Below are positions 35,482 through 42,400 of a stretch of DNA of 42,400 nucleotides, piece by piece. The notes under the pieces were generated by a model. The model had not been told where the DNA came from. It worked only from the letters and a program-made list of their open reading frames with translations, and searched no databases. The stretch's first letter is position 1; each line of letters opens with the position of its first letter. The translations under genes were made by a program, and so were the position numbers. Source of the DNA: Deltaproteobacteria bacterium (GTDB taxonomy: Bacteria; Desulfobacterota; DSM-4660; Desulfatiglandales; HGW-15); assembly GCA_019310525.1 (NCBI GenBank), contig JAFDEE010000017.1:1-42400 (forward strand), in the 5' to 3' direction.

Positions 35482-35873
35482 AGACAGGTTCACAATTAAT
35501 TGGGGTGGCCCCGGGGAATGATTGAAATTGGACGGCCCATGAAAAGGTCCGGGATTCTGTTCGCCGTGATTCTCGTTACGTGAAGCAGGCTGATCCTGCA
35601 GAATGAGATCTTTGAAAGATGTTCAATTTTATTCAAGATCAAGGAAGGCGAAAATTTTAACCGCAGGAATACACAGAGTATTTCGAGGATTTAAATTTGT
35701 CCGAACTTCGTTTGGACTCCCCACCCTTCGGGTGGGTCCCCGGTTTGAGCCTGACGCTGATATTGGGCAAAAGAGGACGTTTTTCAAAGATCTCAGAATG
35801 ACACCGCGGGACGCGGCAAGATCCCGGGAAGGAAATTTCAGGGTCGTCAAGAAAAAAAGGAGAGGCGAAAGCA
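35482..35873. other. Intergenic region between the mvhD-like gene and metV
   Basis: About 390 bp without a gene. It is mostly taken up by copy 3 of the palindromic element (35606-35793). The remainder shows no clear promoter. An AAGGAGAGGCGAAAGCA stretch just before 35874 is the ribosome binding site of metV. Confidence 0.45.
35606..35793 (+). repeat. Dispersed palindromic element, copy 3 (188 bp), with flanking 7-bp direct repeat
   Basis: The ends AGATCTTTGAAA and TTTCAAAGATCT are perfect inverted repeats. The element is bracketed by CAGAATG at 35599-35605 and again at 35794-35800, which looks like a target-site duplication. The left core (35626-35664) matches the other copies. The right half is split by about 45 extra bases (roughly 35700-35744) that include a CCCACCC-TTCG-GGGTGGG hairpin. 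It ends 80 bp before metV. Confidence 0.82.
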
Positions 35874-36542
35874 ATGATTACTGCCGAACGGAAACCCCTC
35901 GAGGAAATCATGGAATACATTGAACCTTACCGGCGTATTCTTCTCGTGGGTTGCAACGAGTGCGTCACGGTTTGCGCGGCTGGAGGCCGAAAGGAAGTCG
36001 CCCTTCTCGCCTCCGCCCTTCAAATGGCTTCCATGCAGAGCGGCAAGATGCTCGAGATCAAGGAAATAACCCTCGAGAGGCAATGCGATCCGGAATACGT
36101 GGAAGAGCTTGTCAACGTCATCGACCAGGTCGAGGCCGTTCTTTCCATGGCCTGCGGTTGCGGCGTTCAGGAAATCGCAAAGCGATTCAAGAACAAACCC
36201 GTTTTCCCGGCCGTGAACACGGAATTCATGGGGGCCTCGGAACGCCAGGGAGTCTGGGCGGAACGATGCCAGGGTTGCGGGAATTGCATTCTCGGCCTGA
36301 CCGGGGGGATCTGCCCCATCGCCAGGTGTTCGAAGCGACTCATGAACGGCCCCTGTGGCGGGTCTTCCAACGGGAAATGTGAAATCAACCCTGAGGTGGA
36401 CTGCGCCTGGCAACTGATCTGGGATCGCCTCAAGGCCCTCGGCCTGGAGGACAAGTACGAAGAAATCATGGAAGCCAAAGATTGGCGGACGAGCAGGGAC
36501 GGTGGCCCCCGAAAAATCATAAGAGAGGATTTGGCACAATGA
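35874..36542 (+). CDS. metV: MetV-type methylenetetrahydrofolate reductase C-terminal-domain protein
   Basis: 222 residues, very Cys-rich, matching the MTHFR C-terminal (MetV) family. The N-terminal part has VGCNECVTVCAAGG; the middle has MACGCG. The C-terminal part has CQGCGNC, CPIARC, GPCGG and GKCEIN, arranged to hold metal or Fe-S centres. MetV partners MetF in the Wood-Ljungdahl pathway of acetogens and many anaerobes, carrying electrons to the MetF flavin. Its stop overlaps the metF start (ATGA), a strong sign of paired expression. AGGAGAGG precedes the ATG. Confidence 0.92.
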   Translation: MITAERKPLEEIMEYIEPYRRILLVGCNECVTVCAAGGRKEVALLASALQMASMQSGKMLEIKEITLERQCDPEYVEELVNVIDQVEAVLSMACGCGVQEIAKRFKNKPVFPAVNTEFMGASERQGVWAERCQGCGNCILGLTGGICPIARCSKRLMNGPCGGSSNGKCEINPEVDCAWQLIWDRLKALGLEDKYEEIMEAKDWRTSRDGGPRKIIREDLAQ

Positions 36543-37462
36543 AGACGGAAAGTGCGCTTGAGAAGGTTTTGGCATCGGGTCAGCTGGCGGTCACATCCGA
36601 ATGTGGACCTCCAAGGGGTGCAGCACCTGAAAAGGTGAAAGCGAAGGCCGAACTGCTGAAGGGTTACGTGGATGCGGTGAACGTGACGGACAACCAGACG
36701 GCCGTCGTACGAATGTCCAGCATGGCGGCCTGTATTATCCTTAAACAGATGGGTCTCAATCCCATCCTCCAGATGGTGACGAGAGACCGGAACCGCCTGG
36801 CCCTCCAGAGCGATATCCTCGGGGCCTATTCCCACGGCATCAATACCATGCTCTGTCTTTCCGGCGATCACCCCACCTTCGGTGATCATCCCATGGCAGC
36901 CAACGTGTATGATGTGGATTCCATACAGTTTATCCAAATCGTCAAAAAAATGCGGGACGAGGGAAAGTTCCAGGGAGGGGACGACATCGTCAACCCCCCA
37001 CGAATGTTCATCGGTGCTGCTGCCAATCCCTTCGCCGACCCCTTCGAGTTGCGCGTGGCCCGGCTTGCAAAGAAAATCAAGGCCGGGGTGGATTTCATCC
37101 AGACCCAGTGTATTTACAACGTAGCCAAGTTCAAACAGTGGATGCAGGGAGTCCGGGACCGGGGGCTCCATGAAAAGGTCAGCATCCTTGCCGGGATTAC
37201 CCCGATGAAATCCGCCGGCATGGCCAAGTACATGAAAAACAAGGTCCCGGGGATGGATGTTCCCGACGAGGTCGTCAAACGGCTCGCAGGAGTACCGAAG
37301 GAAAAACAGGCCGAAGAGGGCATTCGGATGTGCGTGGAGACGATCGAAGAACTGAAAGAAGTGGAAGGGGTTCGAGGATTTCATATCATGGCCATCGAGT
37401 GGGAACAGAAAGTTCCGGAGATCGTCGAGAGGGCTGGACTCCTTCCCAGGCCTCAGGTATAA
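36539..37462 (+). CDS. metF: Methylenetetrahydrofolate reductase, canonical copy
   Basis: About 307 residues. All key positions of the family are present: catalytic Glu21 in SECGPPRG, Asp110 in LSGDHP and Gln190 in IQTQCIYN. It reduces methylene- to methyl-tetrahydrofolate using FAD. Paired with MetV and the Hdr/MvhD module, it probably takes electrons from, or gives them to, Fe-S carriers, not NADH directly. The long open frame begins at 36482, but the ATG at 36539 overlaps the metV stop by four bases and has GAGAGGAT upstream, so it is preferred. Confidence 0.94.
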   Translation: MKTESALEKVLASGQLAVTSECGPPRGAAPEKVKAKAELLKGYVDAVNVTDNQTAVVRMSSMAACIILKQMGLNPILQMVTRDRNRLALQSDILGAYSHGINTMLCLSGDHPTFGDHPMAANVYDVDSIQFIQIVKKMRDEGKFQGGDDIVNPPRMFIGAAANPFADPFELRVARLAKKIKAGVDFIQTQCIYNVAKFKQWMQGVRDRGLHEKVSILAGITPMKSAGMAKYMKNKVPGMDVPDEVVKRLAGVPKEKQAEEGIRMCVETIEELKEVEGVRGFHIMAIEWEQKVPEIVERAGLLPRPQV

Positions 37463-37463
37463 T
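37435..37463 (+). promoter_or_regulatory. Probable sigma-70 promoter for the response-regulator gene
   Basis: TGGACT (37435-37440) and a perfect TATAAT (37458-37463) lie 17 bp apart. The -10 overlaps the metF stop codon. A transcript would start near 37470, about 58 nt before the response-regulator ATG. Confidence 0.5.
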
Positions 37464-37479
37464 GTGTTCGTTTTTTTCA

Positions 37480-37513
37480 CCGCAAGAAAAAATCCTTTTC
37501 GCGGGTTTCTTTT
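37480..37513 (+). terminator. Weak terminator-like hairpin after metF
   Basis: CCGC (37480-37483) pairs with GCGG (37501-37504), and GAAAA (37486-37490) pairs with TTTTC (37496-37500) after a two-base bulge. A T-rich stretch, GTTTCTTTT, follows. It could end the metF transcript, or act in the leader of the response-regulator gene, whose AGGAGG starts at 37514. Confidence 0.4.
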
Positions 37514-37527
37514 AGGAGGCAGATGGA

Positions 37528-37914
37528 ATGGGAGACAAAAAACTTATCCTGGTGGTAGATGACGATCCTGATTTGGTGGAAGCCGTCTCCATGAAGCTGG
37601 AGAGTGAAAACTTTCGTGTAGCAAAGGCCTATGACGGAGTCATGGCCTGGGAAAAAATCAAGGAAGAACGTCCCGACCTCATCGTCCTTGATGTGATGAT
37701 GCCGAAGAAGAACGGTTATGTGGTTTGCGATGAACTGAAAAATGATCCCGAGTACAAGGACATCACTGTTGTTCTTCTGACGGCGGTGGGAGAGGCCGTT
37801 ACCTCGACGAATTACACCCACATCGATGGGAAAACGTCCCTTGCTGACGAATTCATTCCAAAGCCCATTGATCTGGATGAACTTATGGAAATTATCCGCC
37901 ATTATCTGGGTTGA
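37528..37914 (+). CDS. Single-domain response regulator (CheY-like)
   Basis: 128 residues forming only a receiver domain. Phosphorylation residues are present: acidic pair in VVDDDPD (11-13), phospho-acceptor Asp55 in LIVLDVMMPKKNG, Thr85 in LLTAVG, and Lys112 in PKPID. The loop between Thr and Lys is longer than in CheY and contains THIDGKTSLAD. With no output domain it must act by protein contact. AGGAGG lies eight bases before the ATG. Two ACT-like proteins and two histidine kinases follow in the same direction. Confidence 0.9.
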   Translation: MGDKKLILVVDDDPDLVEAVSMKLESENFRVAKAYDGVMAWEKIKEERPDLIVLDVMMPKKNGYVVCDELKNDPEYKDITVVLLTAVGEAVTSTNYTHIDGKTSLADEFIPKPIDLDELMEIIRHYLG

Positions 37915-37951
37915 GCCAGATCTCTACAGGGAAAGTCCTTCAGCGGTCGTT

Positions 37952-38476
37952 ATGGGTAAGATCCCGATAGGAGGGATAAAACTGGGTCCCCGGCTCCATC
38001 TGCTAAAAATCCGGCACCCACCGACCGGCGACCCGTTGAGATGGAACCTCTGGGAGAAGCTGACCGAAAGAAAAATAAATCTTTTCTATCTCACCACCGT
38101 GTGTACCAACACACACGTAGAAACGGCATTTTGTATCTTACAGGAAAATGAAGGTCCCGTCTGGGACCTTCTTCATTCCGACGGCCGCCTGAAGGCACGG
38201 GTGCGGCTTGTTCCCGCAGTGGGGCCGCTTTCCATATTCCCTCATCAGTATTCTTTCGAAATGTTCGGCCTGTCCTTGTCCGCCCTGGGAAAGGCTCGGA
38301 TTCCTTTACACGGTCTGGCCTCTTCCGTATCTTCCCTGACCTTTCTGACCGACTACGATCTCCTTGACAGCGCGGCCGCGGCCATGCTGGAATTCCTGGA
38401 ACTGCCCTCGGGCCAAGCCCCCATAAGGCAACCGATACCCCAACCGGCTGAGAATCCGGAGGAGATCCCGGTATAA
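37952..38476 (+). CDS. ACT-like domain protein
   Basis: 174 residues if started at the ATG at 37952 (MGKIPIGGIK); the open frame extends upstream, but that part lies inside the response-regulator gene in another frame. The region from about residue 90 resembles an aspartokinase-type ACT fold. VGPLSIFPHQYSFEMFG is followed by a helix with LGKARIPLHGLASSVSSLTF and TDYDLLDSAAAAM. ACT domains bind amino acids or similar small ligands. There is no catalytic domain. The ribosome binding site is weak, so the start is provisional. A second ACT-like gene follows. Confidence 0.65.
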   Translation: MGKIPIGGIKLGPRLHLLKIRHPPTGDPLRWNLWEKLTERKINLFYLTTVCTNTHVETAFCILQENEGPVWDLLHSDGRLKARVRLVPAVGPLSIFPHQYSFEMFGLSLSALGKARIPLHGLASSVSSLTFLTDYDLLDSAAAAMLEFLELPSGQAPIRQPIPQPAENPEEIPV

Positions 38477-38512
38477 ACCCGACCCGGTCTTCAATGAGTG
38501 TATAGTTCCCCC

Positions 38513-39124
38513 ATGGATCCCTTGAAGCAACCCCAAAAGAGAAACCGTTTTTCCAGGCAAAAGGCCATGGAGACGGCGGCCGTGTACTGGGAACCCAGGA
38601 TCAAGACATACGGGTTTCAAGTGTTCCGAAACCTTTCTCTGGTGGAGATGGAAGGAAGGCCGGATCGGTTGTCCGGTTGGGCTGAAACCATCCGGTACTT
38701 TACGGGGACGGGCCTTCAATTTGCTGTTGTATGGGTTCAACCCTCCCTGAACAGCCGTTTGTGCCTATATCTGGTTTTAGATAAAGGCGGTAAAAAGATC
38801 CCGGCCGCCTCCCTTGAGACCCTCTTTCCGGAAAGAGAGGGAGAATCCGTCACCATTACCTCTCCCGTTGAGGCGATCCACTTTCAGGGGCCCCATTTCG
38901 GCGACCGGTACGGCATCGCGCAGCAAACCTTTCGAATCCTCAAAAACGGGGGCGTTTCCGTCCTTGCATCGGTTTGCAGCAGTGCCTCCATTTATCTCGT
39001 ATTGCCCTCGAAAAGGGCGGAGAAGGCAAAGGCCTTGCTGGAAGAAGCCTTTATCATTCCCAAAAGAAGGACCCCTTTGCAGGGGCCGTCTCGCCGGCCC
39101 CCTGGAGCGGCCGATGAACCCTAA
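38513..39124 (+). CDS. Second ACT-like domain protein
   Basis: About 203 residues from the ATG at 38513; a GTG at 38498 is also possible. The C-terminal part has an aspartokinase-like ACT pattern. GPHFGDRYGIAQQTFRIL is followed by GGVSVLASVCSSASIYLVLP and a helix AEKAKALLEEAF. The N-terminal ~100 residues are unlike any domain I recognise. Its 3' end overlaps the histidine kinase start by 11 bp. That overlap, and the paralogous gene before it, suggest a ligand-sensing pair feeding the kinase. Confidence 0.68.
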   Translation: MDPLKQPQKRNRFSRQKAMETAAVYWEPRIKTYGFQVFRNLSLVEMEGRPDRLSGWAETIRYFTGTGLQFAVVWVQPSLNSRLCLYLVLDKGGKKIPAASLETLFPEREGESVTITSPVEAIHFQGPHFGDRYGIAQQTFRILKNGGVSVLASVCSSASIYLVLPSKRAEKAKALLEEAFIIPKRRTPLQGPSRRPPGAADEP

Positions 39125-40619
39125 ACTAAGTAAAGAAAAAGACTGGAGGATGAGGGTGTTCGATTCCCTTTCCTTCCCCACCCTGATTCTCCGGCCGGAT
39201 AAGGTCATTATTCATGCCAACCAGGTCTTCGTGGATCATTACGGGCCCATGGAGAAAATCATCGGCAGAAAATGCCATGAAATCTTTTACAACTCCGAGG
39301 ACCCCTGTGCGGAGGAGCAATGTCCCCTTCCCAGGGTCCTGGCAGACAAGAAAGGACACTCAGCCCTGGTTGAACTCCGCTCTGAGAGCGGAGAAACCCG
39401 GTGGGAAGACCGCGTATTCTCTCCCATCCTGGACGACGATGGCGAAATCATCTACGTCATGGAGAGTGTACGGGACGTCACCCGGCTCAAGTCCCTTGAA
39501 AAAAAGCTGGAGGAGACCAAGGAATTTCTCGAAAAAGTCATTCAGGATTCCGCCAGCGCCATCGTAGCCGCGGACCTGAAGGGTAACATCCTGATCATGA
39601 ACGAGGCTGCAGAGAAACTCTTCGGGTATACCTTCGAGGAGGCCAACCGATTGAAAAACGTGGAACAAATCTATCCTCCCGGGATAGCCAGGGAAATCAT
39701 GCGAAAACTGAGGGATGATAACTATGGAGGAAAAGGAAAACTCCAGGGGGAAAAGACAACCATCATAAACTCCAGGGGCGAAGAGATTCCTGTGGAACTC
39801 AACGCCACCATCCTGTACGAGGGTGATCGGGAGGTGGCCACCATGGGCATCTTCAATGACCTCAGGGAAAAGCTCGCCGTGGAACAGGAACTGCGGGAGA
39901 CCCAAATCCAGCTGGCCCAGTCCGAGAAGATGGCATCCTTAGGGCAACTCGCCGCAGGCGTCGCTCACGAGATCAACAATCCTCTGACCGGGATCCTTTT
40001 TTACGCTGAATTGGCCCTGGAGAGTATCGAGGAGGGACATCCCCTTACTGAAAACCTCAAGAACATCACCGAGGACGTCCACCGCTGCAAGAACATCGTG
40101 AAGAACCTCCTCGCTTACAGCAGACAGACCAATCCCGCCAAAAACATCATACAGCTGAACTCCCTCGTGGACCTGAGCCTAAACCTCATCCGTGACCAAA
40201 GGCTCTTCCGAAACATCGTCGTTAAAAAGGAATTGTCCAATGAAATGATGTTGATCCATGCCGACAAAAACCAGATCACCCAGGTGCTCATCAACCTGGT
40301 GATGAACGCCTGCGACGCCATGGAGGGCCATGGGACCCTGACCTTTCGAACCTATCGGGACCTTGCCAAGAAAAGGGCCTACCTGGAGATTTCCGATACC
40401 GGATGCGGAATACCTGAAGAAAATCTTCCCCGGATATTCGACCCTTTCTTCACGACAAAAGAGCCAGGAAAGGGGACAGGACTGGGGCTCAGCACCTCTT
40501 ACGGGATCATCAAGGAAAACGGCGGGGACATTTCGGTCAAAGAGACCGGGCCGGACGGGACCACCTTCCTTGTTGAATTACCTCTTTATCGGGTGTCAGA
40601 GGATATCCCCGGCAAATAG
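39114..40619 (+). CDS. PAS-PAS sensor histidine kinase
   Basis: About 501 residues. Two PAS domains lie at about 14-125 and 135-255. The first carries an unusual cysteine group (Cys54, Cys65, Cys70) around RKCHEIFYNSEDPC and EEQCPLP, common in kinases of anaerobes and possibly redox or metal sensing. The HisKA box has His285 in AAGVAHEINNPL. The ATPase domain has an N-box NLVMNACDAM, a DTGCGIP G1 box, an FFTTKEPGKGTGLGLS F/G2 region. No membrane helix is seen, so it is cytoplasmic. The ATG at 39114 overlaps the previous gene and has GGAG seven bases upstream. The open frame reaches back to 38814 without support. Confidence 0.92.
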   Translation: MNPKLSKEKDWRMRVFDSLSFPTLILRPDKVIIHANQVFVDHYGPMEKIIGRKCHEIFYNSEDPCAEEQCPLPRVLADKKGHSALVELRSESGETRWEDRVFSPILDDDGEIIYVMESVRDVTRLKSLEKKLEETKEFLEKVIQDSASAIVAADLKGNILIMNEAAEKLFGYTFEEANRLKNVEQIYPPGIAREIMRKLRDDNYGGKGKLQGEKTTIINSRGEEIPVELNATILYEGDREVATMGIFNDLREKLAVEQELRETQIQLAQSEKMASLGQLAAGVAHEINNPLTGILFYAELALESIEEGHPLTENLKNITEDVHRCKNIVKNLLAYSRQTNPAKNIIQLNSLVDLSLNLIRDQRLFRNIVVKKELSNEMMLIHADKNQITQVLINLVMNACDAMEGHGTLTFRTYRDLAKKRAYLEISDTGCGIPEENLPRIFDPFFTTKEPGKGTGLGLSTSYGIIKENGGDISVKETGPDGTTFLVELPLYRVSEDIPGK

Positions 40620-40657
40620 GCACGCTGGATAAAACAAAAAAACAGCACGAGGATCAA

Positions 40658-42133
40658 ATGAGCATGCAGGAAAACAGCTCCGACGAGTTTAAGACGAAAG
40701 TCCTGGTGGTGGATGATGAGAAACATATCCGGGACGGATGCCGCCAACTGCTCAGCAAGGATGGTTTCCAGGTCGCGGCGGCAGAGGACGGGAAAACGGC
40801 CCTGGAAAGAATCGAGCAGGAACATTTCGACATTGTGCTCCTCGACCTGATGATGCCGGGCATTTCAGGTATTGAGGCATTGGCCCGTATAAAGTCCCTC
40901 CATCCGGATACGGTCGTGATCGTCATCACGGGATATGCCACCTTGGATCATGCCATCGAGACGATGAAAAACGGGGCCTTTGACTTTGTTTCCAAGCCCT
41001 TTTCTCCCCAGGACCTCAGGCTGGTCATCTCCAAGGCCATAGATCATCTCCAGACCCTTCGGGACATCACCCATGAAAAATCCCGAATGCGCGTGCTCAT
41101 CAACCACCTGACGGACGGTGTCCTGGCCACTGACAGGGAGAAAAAAATCGCCCTGGTCAACCCGGCGTTCCTGAGAATGATCGGCTATTTCGGCAAGGAG
41201 GCCACAGGCAGGCCGGCAGGTGAGGTCCTTCCGGACCCGTTAATGGAACGGATGATCGAGCAGGCCCTTTCCATGCCGAAAGACGAATTCTCCGAATTGA
41301 GGGAGGAAATCACTTACCACCCCCTTGATGAAACCGAGGAGCTGATCCTGGATGTGCGGTGCGTCCCATTCAGGGATAGGGTGGGGAGGAACCTGGGCTC
41401 CATCATGTTGCTCCATGACATTACGACCCTGAAAAAGATGGACCAGATGAAATCGGACCTGGTGTCCATGGTCGCCCACGAGATCCGGGGGCCTCTGAAC
41501 ACGGTCCTCATGCAGATCAAGCTGATAGTGGACGGGCTGGCAGGGGTCGTTACGGAGAAACAGAAGGAGATCCTTGATCGAACATCCGATCGGCTCAAGT
41601 CGTTGGTCCATCTCACTTCGGAACTACTGGATCTGGCCAAGATCGAATCCGGCCTGATCACCCAGGAGAAGGAAAAGGTGGACCTGGCTCCCATTCTGGC
41701 GGACCAGGTGGCCTTCTTTCAACCCAGGGCCGGGGCCAAGGGGATCCAATTGGATCTGGAAGCGCCGCCCGAACTGCCCCCTGTCCTGGCCAACAAAAAC
41801 AGCATAATCGAGGTCATTACCAACCTGATCAGCAATGCCATCAAATATACCCCTGACAAGGGCCGCGTAACCGTCTCGGCCGGGACGGAAAACGGATCCA
41901 TCTTTATCCGCGTGGAGGATACGGGTATAGGGATCGAGGAGGAAGAAGTAGACCACATCATGGAACGTTTCTACCGGGTAAAAAACGATAAAACCCGCTT
42001 TATCAGCGGGACCGGCCTGGGACTTGCCATCGTGAACAGTATCGTCAAGGCCCACCACGGAAAGATTATCGTCAAGAGCAAGGTGGACGAGGGAAGCACT
42101 TTCACCGTCTACCTGCCCATCTTTTCATCCTGA
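40658..42133 (+). CDS. Receiver-PAS histidine kinase (hybrid with N-terminal receiver)
   Basis: 491 residues. An N-terminal receiver has VVDDE, phospho-Asp63 in LLDLMMPG, Thr91 and Lys113 in VSKPF. A PAS domain spans about 142-258. HisKA has His274 in MVAHEIRGPLN. The ATPase domain has LISNAIKYTP, DTGIGIE and TGLGLAIV motifs. This order (receiver first) suits a kinase whose activity is set by phosphorylation of its own receiver, perhaps by the PAS-PAS kinase encoded 38 bp upstream. GAGGATCAA precedes the ATG. Cytoplasmic, no membrane segment. Confidence 0.93.
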   Translation: MSMQENSSDEFKTKVLVVDDEKHIRDGCRQLLSKDGFQVAAAEDGKTALERIEQEHFDIVLLDLMMPGISGIEALARIKSLHPDTVVIVITGYATLDHAIETMKNGAFDFVSKPFSPQDLRLVISKAIDHLQTLRDITHEKSRMRVLINHLTDGVLATDREKKIALVNPAFLRMIGYFGKEATGRPAGEVLPDPLMERMIEQALSMPKDEFSELREEITYHPLDETEELILDVRCVPFRDRVGRNLGSIMLLHDITTLKKMDQMKSDLVSMVAHEIRGPLNTVLMQIKLIVDGLAGVVTEKQKEILDRTSDRLKSLVHLTSELLDLAKIESGLITQEKEKVDLAPILADQVAFFQPRAGAKGIQLDLEAPPELPPVLANKNSIIEVITNLISNAIKYTPDKGRVTVSAGTENGSIFIRVEDTGIGIEEEEVDHIMERFYRVKNDKTRFISGTGLGLAIVNSIVKAHHGKIIVKSKVDEGSTFTVYLPIFSS

Positions 42134-42201
42134 GTTCGGAGTGCCGATTCCTGATCCCTTGACCCATAACCCACTTCTTATTATCCCATTCCCCTATCCT
42201 G

Positions 42202-42240
42202 AAAAAAGCCGCACAGGGGACACCCCTTGTGCGGCTTTTT
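42202..42240. terminator. Bidirectional intrinsic terminator
   Basis: A GC-rich stem (GCCGCACAGGGG against CCCCTTGTGCGGC, one bulged base) spans 42208-42234. It is flanked by an A-run on the left and a T-run on the right. It can stop the kinase transcript on the plus strand and the PEP-CTERM gene on the minus strand. Confidence 0.9.
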
Positions 42241-42280
42241 CATTCATAAATATTAGGTTGGATATTTAACTCTGTGCTTC

Positions 42281-42400
42281 TTAGCCCTTCTTGCCGAAGC
42301 GCTTGCGGCCGACACCAACTAATCCGAGGAGGCCTGATCCCACGAGCAGCATTGTGGCCGGCTCAGGTACGGGGGCTAACGCGTCGTGCTGCAAATCATC
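42281..42400 (-). CDS. 3' end of a PEP-CTERM sorting-signal protein (partial, runs off the window)
   Basis: Reading the minus strand from the window edge gives 39 residues and a TAA stop (42281-42283). They show the complete PEP-CTERM tripartite signal: VPEPATMLL, then a hydrophobic helix with GSGLLGLVGVG, then basic residues (GRKRFGKKG) at the very C-terminus. Such proteins are exported, cleaved and anchored or released by an exosortase, usually in exopolysaccharide-producing Gram-negatives. The rest of the gene lies outside. The terminator at 42202-42240 follows it. Confidence 0.88.
   Translation of the reverse strand, partial: DDLQHDALAPVPEPATMLLVGSGLLGLVGVGRKRFGKKG

Noticed and set aside
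38814-39113. Upstream 100-codon extension of the PAS-PAS kinase.
   Set aside because: It overlaps the ACT-like gene in another frame, has no domain, and the ATG at 39114 has a proper ribosome binding site.

Overview
The window is a GC-rich bacterial chromosome segment that most resembles an anaerobic Desulfobacterota (former Deltaproteobacteria) genome, probably a sulfate reducer or syntroph. The grounds are a Wood-Ljungdahl-type methylenetetrahydrofolate reductase cluster (metF-like, hdrA-like, mvhD-like, metV, metF), a DUF3786 protein, a DUF364 protein, a fused acetyl-CoA carboxyltransferase and Cys-rich PAS histidine kinases. This is inferred from gene families; genus cannot be read from the sequence.

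Layout. 1-162 is the leader-distal end of a type I-C CRISPR array; no cas genes are in view. 519-2966 (minus) holds an SPFH/zinc-ribbon protein and a second zinc-ribbon protein. 3259-8618 (plus) holds a DUF364 protein, a CDP-alcohol phosphatidyltransferase, a Nudix hydrolase and a long AsmA-like envelope protein. 8808-10670 is a carboxyltransferase with alpha and beta parts fused. 10656-12392 has two small minus-strand genes and the C-terminal remnant of a chemoreceptor. 12549-14331 carries a histone-deacetylase-like amidohydrolase and a GNAT acetyltransferase. 14422-17425 is a twitching-motility set: PilT, a second PilT/PilU-like ATPase, and a zinc-ribbon/receiver-like protein. 17435-19309 (minus) has a GHMP kinase and a protein with a C-terminal J-domain. 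19637-24252 (plus) has an MltD-like lipoprotein with its own good sigma-70 promoter, a zinc alcohol dehydrogenase, a SYLF protein and a DUF3786 protein. 24292-30384 (minus) is one giant exported protein of 2030 residues with two von Willebrand A domains.

31012-37462 is the metabolic core. It runs: a divergent MetF paralogue, a tandem HdrA-HdrA fusion, an MvhD-type Fe-S subunit, MetV and a canonical MetF. Together they suggest a methylene-H4F reductase coupled to a flavin/Fe-S electron-transfer module; HdrB and HdrC are absent. 37528-42133 is a regulatory run: a single-domain response regulator, two ACT-like proteins, a PAS-PAS histidine kinase and a receiver-PAS histidine kinase. A bidirectional terminator at 42202-42240 separates it from the 3' end of a minus-strand gene (42281-42400) ending in a PEP-CTERM sorting signal, which implies an exosortase system elsewhere in the genome.

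The least expected non-coding signal is a three-copy family of long imperfect palindromes (21491-21720, 30793-30935, 35606-35793). All three lie in the same orientation 61-80 bp upstream of a plus-strand start codon. Each copy has differing tip sequences that still match its own other end. One copy is flanked by a 7-bp direct repeat, as expected of a MITE-like insertion.
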